This document shows positions 41,801 through 51,100 of a stretch of DNA of 64,000 nucleotides, piece after piece. The position numbers and the translations under genes were made by a program. The notes beneath the pieces are model-generated. The model was not told the origin of the DNA. It worked only from the letters and a program-made list of their open reading frames with translations, and made no database searches. The DNA comes from an uncultured Sphingomonas sp. (lineage in GTDB: Bacteria > Pseudomonadota > Alphaproteobacteria > Sphingomonadales > Sphingomonadaceae), in assembly GCF_913777625.1 (NCBI RefSeq), contig NZ_CAJYTI010000027.1:1-64000 (forward strand), given 5' to 3'. Position 1 is the stretch's first letter, and each line of letters opens with the position of its first letter.

Positions 41801-42862
41801 CGGCCGGCCGATGGTGACACGGCGGCCGGGCTGGACCTCGGTCCAGGTCGCGGTCACGGTCGTTTCGGTCGGGCCATAGGTGTTGAGGATGCGCAGGCCC
41901 GGCCGCGCCCAGCGATCGACCAGGTCGGGCGGGCAGGCCTCGCCGCCGAGGTTGAGCAGCCGCAGCGCCGGCATCTCGGTCTCGACCAGGGTTAGCAGCG
42001 AGGGCACGACGTGCCAGATCGTCACCTTCTCGGCGGCGAGCACCTCGGCCATGTCCGGTCCGGCCTTGGCCAGTGCTTCGCCCGCGACGAGCAGCTCGGC
42101 GCCGACGAAGAACGCGCTCCACATCGTCTCGACCGACATGTCGAAGGCGAGGCTGAACCCGCCGAATACCTTGTCGTCGGTGTCGAGCGCGAGGATCGCG
42201 CTTTCGGAGCGAACCAGGTGCGCGGCGTTGCGATGGGTGATCATCACCCCCTTGGGGCGGCCGGTCGTGCCCGAGGTATAGATGATATAGGCGAGGTCGT
42301 CGGGGGTGGCGCCGGTTTCGGCCCGGCTCAGCGGCAGCGCCTCGCGCGCGGCAAGGTCGCCCAGCGCGGTGTCCACGGCGAGCACCCGGATGGTCATCTC
42401 GGCGGCGCGGGCGCTTTCGGTGACGACCAGCACCGCGCCGCTATCCTCGACGATGAAGTCGATGCGGTCCTGGGGATAGGTCCAGTCGACCGGCACATAG
42501 CAGGCGCCGGCCCAGAGTACGCCGAGGATCGCCATATACTGGTCGAGCCCGCGCGGCAGGCAGAGCACGACGCGGTCGCCGCGCTGCACGCCCATGCCGC
42601 GCAGCTGGTGGGCAAAACGCAGCGCGCGGTCGCGCAGCTCGACATAGCTGAGCGCGGTGCGGCGGCTGCTCTCCGGATCGTCGCCGAGCTGGCGCACCGC
42701 GCAGCGCCAGCCATGCTGGCGGCACGCCGCCTCGAAAATCTCGTGCAACAGCTCGTCGCGCGCATAGGGTTCCTCCTCGCGCAAGGCGGGAGAGGGGGCA
42801 ATCGAGGCGAACACCGTCTGCACGGGTTCGCTGGGAGCAGTGTCGTCGGTCCTTGGGCTCAT
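38834..42862 (-). CDS. Pls/PosA-family single-module NRPS (A-T-membrane domain)
   Basis: A 1342-aa protein. The adenylation domain (about 35-530) has YIIYTSGTTGRPKG (A3), NTYGPTETT (A5), YRSGDLVR (A7), GRIDTQVKIRGFRVELGEIE (A8) and SGKVDRKAL (A10). A carrier domain follows with the pantetheine Ser near 581 in DLGGHSLKAARL. No condensation domain is present. The C-terminal 700 residues have about six membrane helices alternating with three hexapeptide-repeat, left-handed-helix regions (for example IGAGAFVGSMGVVGRDCTIG). This is the architecture of poly-epsilon-lysine synthetase and related PosA proteins, which make amino-acid homopolymers in the membrane. A4 reads FDMSVE, giving Asp and Glu at the specificity positions, which by eye favours a basic amino acid. 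The ATG at 42862 fits the domain start. Confidence 0.9.
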   Translation of the reverse strand: MSPRTDDTAPSEPVQTVFASIAPSPALREEEPYARDELLHEIFEAACRQHGWRCAVRQLGDDPESSRRTALSYVELRDRALRFAHQLRGMGVQRGDRVVLCLPRGLDQYMAILGVLWAGACYVPVDWTYPQDRIDFIVEDSGAVLVVTESARAAEMTIRVLAVDTALGDLAAREALPLSRAETGATPDDLAYIIYTSGTTGRPKGVMITHRNAAHLVRSESAILALDTDDKVFGGFSLAFDMSVETMWSAFFVGAELLVAGEALAKAGPDMAEVLAAEKVTIWHVVPSLLTLVETEMPALRLLNLGGEACPPDLVDRWARPGLRILNTYGPTETTVTATWTEVQPGRRVTIGRPLPGYTAWIVDEKLWPVPAGAEGELVLGGPGVGAGYVNRPDLTAEKFVQTPFNGPDGKPALIYRSGDLVRLDAVGDIDFIGRIDTQVKIRGFRVELGEIEAVIADDPVIAQAVVHLFRDEDGAEFLAAFIVARGGAAVDLDAVRARVRERLPNYMRPAGYQLLDALPTLPASGKVDRKALQRPAIAPTGERETVAPATPLEAQLHAVWTEAFAPQKVSVTDDLFEDLGGHSLKAARLVSAIRKTPGLAGISIQDLYAAPTIRALAERLKDKVTGETSAAELPFHHTPALTRWLCWIAQTIALVPIYAIAGLQWFFPYVAYVHLSGDLNRAPALMVSGLSFLAIPPLAMLASILVKWVVIGRYRAGDYPLWGSYYFRWWFVRRFSEVIATPYLAGTPMIRAYYRLMGAKIGKRAFIGRGNIDAADLVSIGADAVVSDYAMLATTSVERGLLRIGAATIGAGAFVGSMGVVGRDCTIGEGAALEDLSALPVGTTIPAGERWSGSPAHVIATGIPRQGDGEAGPVRRLLTGIALTIGALLLPIVAILPIAPGLLWMIEIDWNTESYSYLLISPLLAVTYVLLMCVLTVAAKRLFLGRVRPGRYSIHSWFYVRFWFVQQVNDLALRLLHPIYATLYVVPWYRALGVKVGRRAEISTAAAIVPDLVEVGPESFIADAVLFGAARVEPGAIQLAHTKIGRRSFIGNSALLPAGATIGDGVLIGVLSKPPEDGSAANPDGTWFGSPPISLPVRQTVGLFDEGARFNPSKRLIATRLCIEAIRVTLSLTLFVAFFSLLLSIVSELDDLRGGGHWIIVTFPFLYVGFALACGLSVVLLKWLVMGRYKPTTQPLWSTFVWRTELVTATYENLAVPNLLEPLRGTPWLAAYLRLLGCKIGKRCYIDTTDVTEQDLVRIGDDVALNDFAGLQTHLFEDRVMKVSGVTVGDRATIGSYAIVLYDAEIGEDVQLGDLSVVMKGETLPAGTAWEGSPAQLAKEV

Positions 42863-43054
42863 GAGTGGGTGCTTACGCTCCGAACGTCCATCTGCAAACG
42901 GGCTAACCGTAGCGGAAAAGCCGGAGCGGTTCGATTCGTTCAACGCGTGCCGCGCGGGATGGCGACTAGGCAAGCGCGCCGCAGCTTGTCAGTATTGCCG
43001 GAGCATAACCGAACGACATGCGGGAACCACCCGCGCACCAGGGAGAGACGATCG

Positions 43055-44788
43055 ATGGCGACCAGCCCGCCCGATGCCATGCCGCGCCACCACGAGGCGA
43101 CCCGCAGCGAGAAACTCGTGATCACCGCCAGCTCGCTCGGCACCGTGTTCGAATGGTACGACTTTTATCTCTACGGCCTGCTCACCACGATCATCGCCGC
43201 CCAGTTCCTCACCGGGCTCAACCCGACCACCTCGTTCATCATGGCGCTGCTGGTGTTCGCCGCGGGCTTCCTCGTGCGGCCGTTCGGGGCGCTGGTGTTC
43301 GGCCGGATCGGCGACATGGTCGGGCGGCGCTATACCTTCATCCTCACCCTGCTGGTGATGGGGCTCTCCACCTTCCTCGTCGGTTGCCTGCCCACCTACA
43401 AGACGGCGGGCGTGGCAGCGCCGATCCTGCTGGTCGTGCTGCGCATGTTCCAGGGGCTGGCGCTGGGCGGCGAATATGGCGGGGCGGCGACCTATGTCGC
43501 CGAGCATGCGCCGGCGGGGAAGCGCGGCTTCTACACCAGCTGGATCCAGATCACCGCGACGGCCGGGCTGGCGATGGCGCTGCTGATCGTCATCACCGTG
43601 CGCTCGCCGGTCACCGGCGTCGGCGAGGCCGCCTTTGCCGACTGGGGCTGGCGCGTGCCGTACCTGCTGTCCGGCCTGTTCCTGGCGGTGGGCCTCTGGC
43701 TGCGGCTGAAGCTCCACGAATCGCCGGTGTTCAAGAAGATGAAGGCCGAAGGCACCGCCTCCAAGGCGCCGCTGACCGAGGCGTTCGGTCGCTGGGGCAA
43801 TCTCAGGATCGTGCTGATCGCCTTTTTCGGCGCGATCGCGGGCCAGGCGGTGATCTGGTATACCGGCCAGCTCTACGCACTGTTCTTCCTCGAGAAGATG
43901 CTGAAGGTCGACGGCCTGACCGCGAACACGCTGGCGATCACCGCGCTGCTGCTCGCCACGCCCTTCTTCCTGTTCTTCGGCTGGCTGTCGGACAAGGTGG
44001 GGCGCAAGCCGATCATCCTGACCGGTTGCGCGCTGGCGGCGCTGACGCTGTTCCCGGTCTTCCACGCGCTGACCAATGCCGCCAACCCGGCGCTGGCCCG
44101 GGCGCTCGCTTCGGCGCCGGTGACGGTGGCCGCCGATCCGGCCGAATGCTCGCCGCAGTTCGATCCCGTCGGCCAGAACAAGTTCGACACGACCAGCTGC
44201 GACATCGTCAAGAACGCGCTCGCCAAGGCCGGCATCAACTATGAGAATGTCGCGGCGGCGCCGGGTTCGCTCGCGACGATCACCATCGGCGGCCAGCGCT
44301 TCACGGCGCCGGACCCGCGCCAGCTCACCGGTGATGCGCGCAGACATGCGATCGCGACCTTCACCGCGCAAGTGGTCGGCGCCCCGGCCGTTCCCGCCAG
44401 GGGCGACATTCCCGCCAAGCCGGCGGTCACCGGCGCGCTCGCCAAGGTCGGCTATCCGGCCAAGGCCGATCCGGCGGCGATGAACAAGCCGCTGGTCGTG
44501 GCGCTGCTCTTCTACCTCGTGCTGCTGGTCACGATGGTCTACGGGCCGATCGCGGCAATGCTGGTCGAGCTGTTCCCCAGCCGTATCCGCTACACCTCGA
44601 TGTCGCTGCCCTATCATATCGGCAATGGCTGGCTCGGCGGACTGCTGCCGGCGATCGGCTTCGCGATGGTCGCGGCCAACGGCAACATCTATCACGGCTT
44701 CTGGTATCCGGTGGTGGTCGCCGCCGCGACCCTGGTGTTCGGGCTGTTCTTCCTGCCCGAGACCTTCCGCCGCGACGTCGACGGCTAG
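43055..44788 (+). CDS. MHS-family MFS transporter with periplasmic insert
   Basis: A 577-aa metabolite:H+ symporter (MFS). N-terminal VFEWYDFYLYGLLTTIIAAQF and FGRIGDMVGRRYTFILTL are the family signatures. Between helices in the second half lies a polar insert of about 125 residues (about 350-475) with two Cys (365 and 382), probably a disulfide in the periplasm; longer MHS proteins of this type are known in proteobacteria. Substrates of the family are organic acids and osmolytes. The ATG follows GGGAGAGACGATCG. It is divergent from the NRPS gene, so export or import of a related metabolite is possible but unproven. Confidence 0.88.
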   Translation: MATSPPDAMPRHHEATRSEKLVITASSLGTVFEWYDFYLYGLLTTIIAAQFLTGLNPTTSFIMALLVFAAGFLVRPFGALVFGRIGDMVGRRYTFILTLLVMGLSTFLVGCLPTYKTAGVAAPILLVVLRMFQGLALGGEYGGAATYVAEHAPAGKRGFYTSWIQITATAGLAMALLIVITVRSPVTGVGEAAFADWGWRVPYLLSGLFLAVGLWLRLKLHESPVFKKMKAEGTASKAPLTEAFGRWGNLRIVLIAFFGAIAGQAVIWYTGQLYALFFLEKMLKVDGLTANTLAITALLLATPFFLFFGWLSDKVGRKPIILTGCALAALTLFPVFHALTNAANPALARALASAPVTVAADPAECSPQFDPVGQNKFDTTSCDIVKNALAKAGINYENVAAAPGSLATITIGGQRFTAPDPRQLTGDARRHAIATFTAQVVGAPAVPARGDIPAKPAVTGALAKVGYPAKADPAAMNKPLVVALLFYLVLLVTMVYGPIAAMLVELFPSRIRYTSMSLPYHIGNGWLGGLLPAIGFAMVAANGNIYHGFWYPVVVAAATLVFGLFFLPETFRRDVDG

Positions 44789-46137
44789 GCGCAGCGGATC
44801 GTGACGGCGCTCCCCTCGGCCGCAAAGCCTAGGGTGAAGCCGTGCAGATCGACGATGCCCTTGACCAGCGCCAGGCCCAGCCCGGCGCCGGCCCCGTCGC
44901 GCCGTCCGCGATAGAAACGCTGGGTGACGAGCGCGCGCTCGGCCGGGGGCACGCCGTCGCCCTCGTCCGCCACGGTGATCAGGGCCTCGCCTGCTGCGCG
45001 TTCCAGCCGTACCGTCACCGTGCCGCCGGCGGGGCCGAACTTCATCGCATTGTCGATCAGGTTCGCCACCGCCTCGATCAGCAGGCTGGCATCGCCTTCG
45101 ATCGGCGGCACGGCCACGCAGTCGCAGCGGAGCGTGATGCCGCGATCCTCGGCGACGGGGCGGTGCAGGTCGCAGGCATCCTCGACCAGCTGCTGCAGGT
45201 CGACGTGCGCGAAGCGGCTGCGGCGTTCGCCGTCCTCCAGCTCGCGCAGCCGCAGCAGCGCTGCGACGATGCCGAGCAGGCTGTCGATCTCGGCTAGGCC
45301 GCGCTCGATCACCGCCTCGAAGCCGGCGCGATCCTCGGCCTCGCGCAGACCGCGTTCGAGCCCGGCGCGCAGCCGGGTGAGGGGGGTGCGGAGCTGGTGG
45401 GCGATGTCGTCGCCGATGCCGCGGACCTCGGCAACGAGCATCTGCAGCCGGTCGAGCATCGTGTTGATGTGCGCGCAGAGCAGCCCGAAGCTGTCCGGCC
45501 GCGCCGACACCGGCAGGCGCTGGCTGAGGTCGCCGGAGACGATGCGCTCGGTCAGCAGCCGTACCGTATCCACCTGCCGCGCCGCGCGCCGCCCGGCGAC
45601 GAGACCGACGCCCAGCGCCACGATCAGCCCCGGCAGCAGCCCGAACAGCAGCGACTGCCAGGTAAGCCGCAGCGCCTCCTCGGTATCGTCGAGGTCCATG
45701 CCGGCGAGCAGGCGCGTCCCGTCCGACAGCGGGCAGAGCGTCAGGCGGGCGACGTCGCTGGTCTTGCCCGGCAGTTCGGTGGGGGCGACCGGCGCGACGA
45801 AGGATGCGCCCGCATCGGGCACCGGCACCGGCAGCGTCGCGACATTGCCGGCGATGCGCCGCCCGTTCGCGTCGAACAGCGCCAGGAACCGCTCGCGGTG
45901 GATGTCGCGGGCGAGCCGCTCGCGGAGTTCCTCGGCGCGCTCGGCGGGCGGGGTCAGCGCGAAGAAGCTGCAATCGTCGGCCAGGATATGCTCGATCGCG
46001 CGGCGATGGTTGCTGGTCGCGGTCACCCAGAAGATCCCCGCCAGCACCAGCGACTGGAGGATCAGGATCGCGGCGATCGCGCCGCCCCAGCGCCAGGTCG
46101 CGCGGGTGCGGGGATCAGGCCGGAACATCGAAGACAT
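44785..46137 (-). CDS. Sensor histidine kinase
   Basis: A 450-aa membrane kinase. Two helices (about 18-40 and 160-182) bound a periplasmic sensor domain of about 120 residues with two Cys (CSFF and LCPL). HAMP follows, then the phospho-acceptor His247 in DIAHQLRTPLTRL and a HATPase domain with NLIDNAMKFGP, DEGDGVP and GAGLGLALVKGI. Its start overlaps the response-regulator gene by 23 bp. It is divergent from a heavy-metal-type RND operon, so metal stress in the periplasm is the likely signal, though no metal motif is obvious. Confidence 0.93.
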   Translation of the reverse strand: MSSMFRPDPRTRATWRWGGAIAAILILQSLVLAGIFWVTATSNHRRAIEHILADDCSFFALTPPAERAEELRERLARDIHRERFLALFDANGRRIAGNVATLPVPVPDAGASFVAPVAPTELPGKTSDVARLTLCPLSDGTRLLAGMDLDDTEEALRLTWQSLLFGLLPGLIVALGVGLVAGRRAARQVDTVRLLTERIVSGDLSQRLPVSARPDSFGLLCAHINTMLDRLQMLVAEVRGIGDDIAHQLRTPLTRLRAGLERGLREAEDRAGFEAVIERGLAEIDSLLGIVAALLRLRELEDGERRSRFAHVDLQQLVEDACDLHRPVAEDRGITLRCDCVAVPPIEGDASLLIEAVANLIDNAMKFGPAGGTVTVRLERAAGEALITVADEGDGVPPAERALVTQRFYRGRRDGAGAGLGLALVKGIVDLHGFTLGFAAEGSAVTIRCA

Positions 46138-46792
46138 AGCCTTGCCCGCGCACGTTGCGGATCAGCTGCACCTCGCCCTCGCCATCCACCTTGCGGCGCA
46201 GGCGGCCGATATGGACGTCGACGACGTTGCTGTTCGGCTCGAAGCTGTAGCCCCACACGTCCTGAAGCAGCATCGAGCGAGTGACGATCCGGCCGGGGCG
46301 GCGCACCAGATAGTCGAGCAGCTTGAGCTCGCGCGGCAGCAGGTCGAGCGGGCGCCCGGCGCGGCTGGCCTTGCCTTCGAGCAGGTCGAGATCGAGCGGC
46401 CCGACGATCAGCCGGGTGTCGCGCCGCTCGTCCGGGCGGCGGAGCAGCGCCTCGACGCGGGCGAGCAGCTCGACCAGCGCGAAGGGCTTGGGGAGATAGT
46501 CGTCGCCGCCCGCGCGCAGGCCGCGGACGCGGTCGTCGAGGCTGCCGAGCGCACTCAGCACCAGTGCGGGCGTGCGGAAGCCGTCGGCGCGAAGTGCTGC
46601 GATCAGGTCCAGCCCTTCCCCGTCGGGCAGCTGGCGGTCGACGATCAGCAGGTCGATACCGCCCGCGCGTACGGTTTCCGCTGCCCCGGCCAGCGTGGTC
46701 CGGTGCACGATTGCGAAGCCGGCGGCGGCGAGTTCCAGCCGGATTTCGTCGGCGGTGCCGGAATCATCTTCGAGGAGCAGGATCTGCGTCAC
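46115..46792 (-). CDS. OmpR/PhoB-family response regulator
   Basis: A 225-aa regulator. The receiver has the acidic pair in LLLEDD, phospho-acceptor Asp52 in LLIVDRQLPDG and Lys102 in YLPKPF. The C-terminal winged helix (about 125-222) ends with SNVVDVHIGRLRRKV and RNVRGQGYVF. I prefer the GTG at 46792, which gives the usual VTQILLLEDD start; a TTG 12 codons upstream is the alternative. With the overlapping kinase it probably controls the divergent pump genes. Confidence 0.93.
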   Translation of the reverse strand: MTQILLLEDDSGTADEIRLELAAAGFAIVHRTTLAGAAETVRAGGIDLLIVDRQLPDGEGLDLIAALRADGFRTPALVLSALGSLDDRVRGLRAGGDDYLPKPFALVELLARVEALLRRPDERRDTRLIVGPLDLDLLEGKASRAGRPLDLLPRELKLLDYLVRRPGRIVTRSMLLQDVWGYSFEPNSNVVDVHIGRLRRKVDGEGEVQLIRNVRGQGYVFDVPA

Positions 46793-46828
46793 GCCTGCGG
46801 TGTTTGTGCGCGAGCGCCGCGGGGTCAA

Positions 46829-46853
46829 CTGAATTGCGGTTCAGAGTCTGAAC
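46829..46853. promoter_or_regulatory. Candidate response-regulator box
   Basis: The perfect palindrome GTTCAGAGTCTGAAC (46839-46853) lies between the divergent regulator and channel genes. CTGAA occurs directly repeated at 46829 and 46848, 19 bp apart. OmpR-type regulators bind such paired sites, so it could control both operons. Confidence 0.42.
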
Positions 46854-46900
46854 GCGGTTTTAGTCGACGCCCGCCAAGCGGCGCCGGTAGGGGCGGCACC

Positions 46901-48172
46901 ATGGATCGGAGACCGAAGATGCGGATGCTGGCGGCTGCCCTGGGGCTCTGTGTGGCAGTGCCGGCGCTGGCGCAGAGCGGCCCCGCGCTGTCGCTCGACG
47001 CGCTGGCCCAGGACGTCGTCACCAACAATCCCGAGCGGCAATTCTACAAGCGCCAGATCGAGACCGCCGGCGTGGAGCGCGAGGCCGTCGGCCGCTGGGC
47101 CGATCCCGAGGCGACCGTCGAATTCGGCCAGCGCCGGGCGACCGACGTGCAAACTGGCGCGCTGAACGGCGAAGGGATGACCTATGCCGTCTCGGTGACC
47201 CAGCCGATCGAGTTCGGCGGGCGGATCGCGCTGCGGCGGGCGATCGCGGACCGGCAGATAGCCCTCGCCCGGATCGGGCTGCAGCAGTTCGACGCGACGC
47301 TGGCGGCGCGGGCGCGCTCGCTCGGCTACCGGCTGTTCGCGGCGGACGAGAAAGCGGCGGCGGCGCGCGCGGTCGCCAACCGGATGCGGACGCTGGCGCA
47401 GGTGATCGTCGCGCGCGACCCCGCCGGCCCCGCGCCGCAGCTCGAGGCGACCGCGCTCCAGGCCAGCGCAATCAGTGCCGAGCGCACCGCGGCGGCGGCG
47501 GATGCCGAGGCGAATTCGATCCTCTACGAGCTCAATCAGCTGCGCGGCGCCCCCTTCGCCGCACGCGTCCGCATCGTCCGGCCCGACATGGGCCTGCCCG
47601 ATCTACCGGCCGATGCGCTCCTGGCGGAACGCACGAGCGCCAATAATTTCGAGCTCCAGGCGCTGCGCGCCCAGTTCGAGCAGCAGGGGCTGCGGGTCGA
47701 CCTGGCGAGGAAGGCGCGGATTCCGGTGGTCAGCGTCGGCCCATATTATGACCGCGCCCGCTCGGACATTCGCGAGACCAATGTCGGCGTGCGCCTCACT
47801 ACCAGCATTCCCCTGTGGAACCGGCAGGCGGGCGACGTCGCCGCCGAGCAGGGACGGCAGGCCCAGGCCAACGCCACGCTGATCGCCGCCGAGCGCCGCA
47901 TCCTGCGCGAGGTGTTCGACCAGGCCGCGCAATATCAGGCGAAGCGCGCGGCGCTGGCGAAATGGGACGGCGCCTCGGCCCAGCGCTTTGCCGCCGCCGC
48001 CGCGGAGGCCGATCGCAACTATCGGCTCGGGGCGATTCCGCTGACCACCTACACCCAGATGCAGCAGGCCTATATGGAGGCGACCGGCGCGATCCTCGAC
48101 ACACGGCGCGACGCGATCGAGGCGCTGCTCCAGCTGCGCGCCTTGAATGGCGGCAACCCGCTGGCGCGCTGA
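46901..48172 (+). CDS. TolC-family outer-membrane channel (CusC/CzcC-like)
   Basis: A 423-aa outer-membrane factor with signal peptide (MRMLAAALGLCVAVPALAQSG). Two TolC repeats of long amphipathic helices are visible, with VTQPIEFGGRIALRRAIADRQIALAR and VRLTTSIPLWNRQAGDVAAEQGRQAQANA, typical of the CzcC branch. No lipid Cys is seen, unlike NodT proteins. Two ATGs fit (46901 and 46919), both with purine-rich sites; I give the first. It lies 5 bp before the metal-type RND gene. Confidence 0.9.
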   Translation: MDRRPKMRMLAAALGLCVAVPALAQSGPALSLDALAQDVVTNNPERQFYKRQIETAGVEREAVGRWADPEATVEFGQRRATDVQTGALNGEGMTYAVSVTQPIEFGGRIALRRAIADRQIALARIGLQQFDATLAARARSLGYRLFAADEKAAAARAVANRMRTLAQVIVARDPAGPAPQLEATALQASAISAERTAAAADAEANSILYELNQLRGAPFAARVRIVRPDMGLPDLPADALLAERTSANNFELQALRAQFEQQGLRVDLARKARIPVVSVGPYYDRARSDIRETNVGVRLTTSIPLWNRQAGDVAAEQGRQAQANATLIAAERRILREVFDQAAQYQAKRAALAKWDGASAQRFAAAAAEADRNYRLGAIPLTTYTQMQQAYMEATGAILDTRRDAIEALLQLRALNGGNPLAR

Positions 48173-48177
48173 ACTCC

Positions 48178-51100
48178 ATGCACCGCTGGCTCCACTGGGT
48201 CACCCATCACCGGCTCGCCGTCGCGGCGCTCAGCGCGATCGTCGCGGCGGTGGGGCTCTGGTCCTATTTCAGCCTGCAGATCGATGCGATCCCCGACATC
48301 ACCGGCGTGCAGGTGCAGATCAACACGCCCGTGGCAGCCCTTGCGCCCGAGGAGATCGAGCGGCTGGTGACGCTGCCGATCGAGCGGGCAATGGGCGGCC
48401 AGCCCGGGCTGGACCAGACGCGCTCGCTCACCAAGACCGGGCTGAGCCAGGTGACCCTGCTCTACAAGGACGGGACGGACCCGCTGAAGGCGCGCCAGCT
48501 CGTCACCGAACGGCTGAACGCGGTCCGCGACCAGTTGCCCGCGGGGAGCACGCCGCAGCTCGCGCCGATCACCACGGGCCTGGGCGAGATCTACTACTAC
48601 ACGCTCGAATGGCGCCGGCCGCCGCCGGGCATGTCGGCCGAGCGCCAGCTGATGGAGCTGTACGAGGCGCAGGAATATACCGTCCGGCCGATGCTCCGCG
48701 CGGTGCCCGGCGTCGCCGACGTCAATTCGAACGGCGGGCTGGAGGAGCAATATGTCGTCCAGCCGGACCCCGCCAGGCTCACCGCGCACGGCGTGACGGC
48801 GGGCGAGCTGGCACAGGCGGTGGCGGGCAATGTCGAGAATGCCGGCGGCGGCATCGTCGCGCGCGGGGCCGAGCGCTTTGCCGTGCGGACCGATGCGCGG
48901 GTGATGACGGCCGAGGAGATCGGCGCGATCCCGGTCAAGTTCGCCGCGGGCGTGCTGCCGCTGCAGGTGCGCGACCTCGCCACCGTGGTCACCAGCCATG
49001 GCCCGCGCCAGGGTGCCGCGACGCAGAATGGGCGCGAGACCGTCCTCGGCACCGCGATGATGCTGGTCGGCCAGAACAGCCGGCAGGTGGCGCTGCGGAT
49101 CGAGGCGGCGCTGCCCGAAATCCAGGACGCGCTGCCCAAGGGCATGGTGATCGACCGGCAATATAGCCGCGCCGATCTGGTCGACCGGACGATCGCGACG
49201 GTGGAGCGCAATCTCGGCGAAGGCGCGTTGCTGGTGGCGCTGGTGCTGCTGGTGGTGATGGGCAATTGGCGCGCGGCGCTGATCGTCGCGCTGGTCATTC
49301 CGCTCGCCTTCCTCGTCACCGTCACCGGCATGCATGCGATCGGGGTGTCGGGCAATCTGATGAGCCTCGGCGCGCTCGATTTCGGACTGATCGTCGACGG
49401 CGCGATCGTCGTCGTCGAGAATGCGTTGCGGCTGCTGGCGGTGCGGCGGCAGGAAAAGGGTGGGGACCTCTCGCCCGAGGAACGCCGCGCGATCATCGCC
49501 GAGGCGGCGCGCAGCGTGGCGCGGCCGACCTTTTTCGGCATCGCGATCATCGCGCTCGTCTATGTGCCGGTGCTGAGCCTGGGCGGGGTGGAGGGCAAGC
49601 TGTTCCAGCCGATGGCGCAGGCGGTGATGCTGGCGATCGTCGCCGGGCTTGCCTGGACCTTCACGATCGTCCCGATGCTCTCGGCCTGGCTGCTCCGTGC
49701 GCCGACATCCCATGCCGAACCGGGCGAGGAGAAGGGCCTGATCGGCCTCGCCAACCGCGCTTATACTCCGGTGCTCTCGGCAGCGCTTGCGCATCCGGTG
49801 CTGCTGGTGATCGGCGCGGTGGCGCTGCTGGGTGCTACCTTCCTCACCTTCCGGACGCTCGGTTCGCAGTTCACCCCGCAGCTCGACGAGGGCGCGATCA
49901 CCGCGATGGTCTATCGCCCGGTCGGCATGTCGCTGGAGCGCAGCCTCGCCATCGAGCAGGCGACCGAGCAGGCGATCCGCAAGGCCTACCCGCAGGTCAC
50001 CCACCTGTTCTCGCGCATCGGCACCAGCGAGGTGGCGACCGATCCGATGCCGCCCGAGCAGAACGACCTGTACATCTTCTATGCGCCCGAAAAGGACTGG
50101 CCCGCAGGCGAGGGCAAGCCGCGCACCAAGGCCGAGCTGATCGCCGGCATCGAGAAAGTTGCCCATCAGGTCTATGCCGAGCAGACTTTCGCCTTCGCAC
50201 AGCCGATCGAGATGCGCTTCAACGAAATGCTGGAGGGCGTGCGCGCCGACGTCGCCGTGAAGATCTATGGCGACGATTACGATGTCCTCGAACGCGCGGC
50301 TGCGCAGGCCAGGGCCCTTCTGGAGAAGCAGCCCGGCACCGCCAGCGTGGAGTTCGAAACCGCAGGTCGGCCGAAGACGATCGTGGTCGAGCTCGACCAT
50401 GCTGCGCTGCTCCGCCTCGGGATCGGCACGCAGGAGGTGAACAAGGCGATCGGCGATGCGGTGGCGGGCGCCGAGGTCGGCTTCATCCCGCACAATGCCG
50501 CGCGCCACACCATCGTGATCCGCATGGCCGAGGGGCTGCGCGCCAACCCGCAGGCGATCCTCGCGCTGCCCCTGCGCGTCGGGCAATATGGCATGGTGCC
50601 GCTGTCGCGCGTGGCGCGGCTGCGCGAGACGCAGATGGTCGAGCCGATCCTCCACGACGACGGCAACCGACGCGCCGCGTTGATGGTCAACCTGTCGACC
50701 AGCGACCTCGCCGGCTATGTCGACAAGGCCCGGGCCGAACTGGCTCAGAAGGTGAAGCTGCCGCCCGGCTATCGCATCGAGTTCGGCGGGCAGTATCACC
50801 AACTCGAGGCGGCGCAGCGGCGGCTGGCGATCGTGGTGCCGCTGGCGCTGCTGCTGATCTTCGCGCTGGTCTATGCGGCCCTTGGCAGCCTCCGCGAGGC
50901 GGCGATCGTCTATACCGGCATCCCGTTCGCGATCACCGGCGGCGTGCTCGCGCTATGGCTGCGCGGCATGCCCTTCTCGATCACCGCGGCGATCGGCTTC
51001 ATCGCGCTCTCTGGCATCGCGATGCTCAACGGGCTGGTGCTGATCGACCATATCAACGGCCTGCGGGATGGCCGCGAGGGCGAGGAGCTGCCAATCGAGG

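Noticed and set aside
38582..41995. 1137-codon plus-strand frame opposite the NRPS
   Set aside because: Compositional shadow; NRPS motifs on the minus strand are unambiguous.
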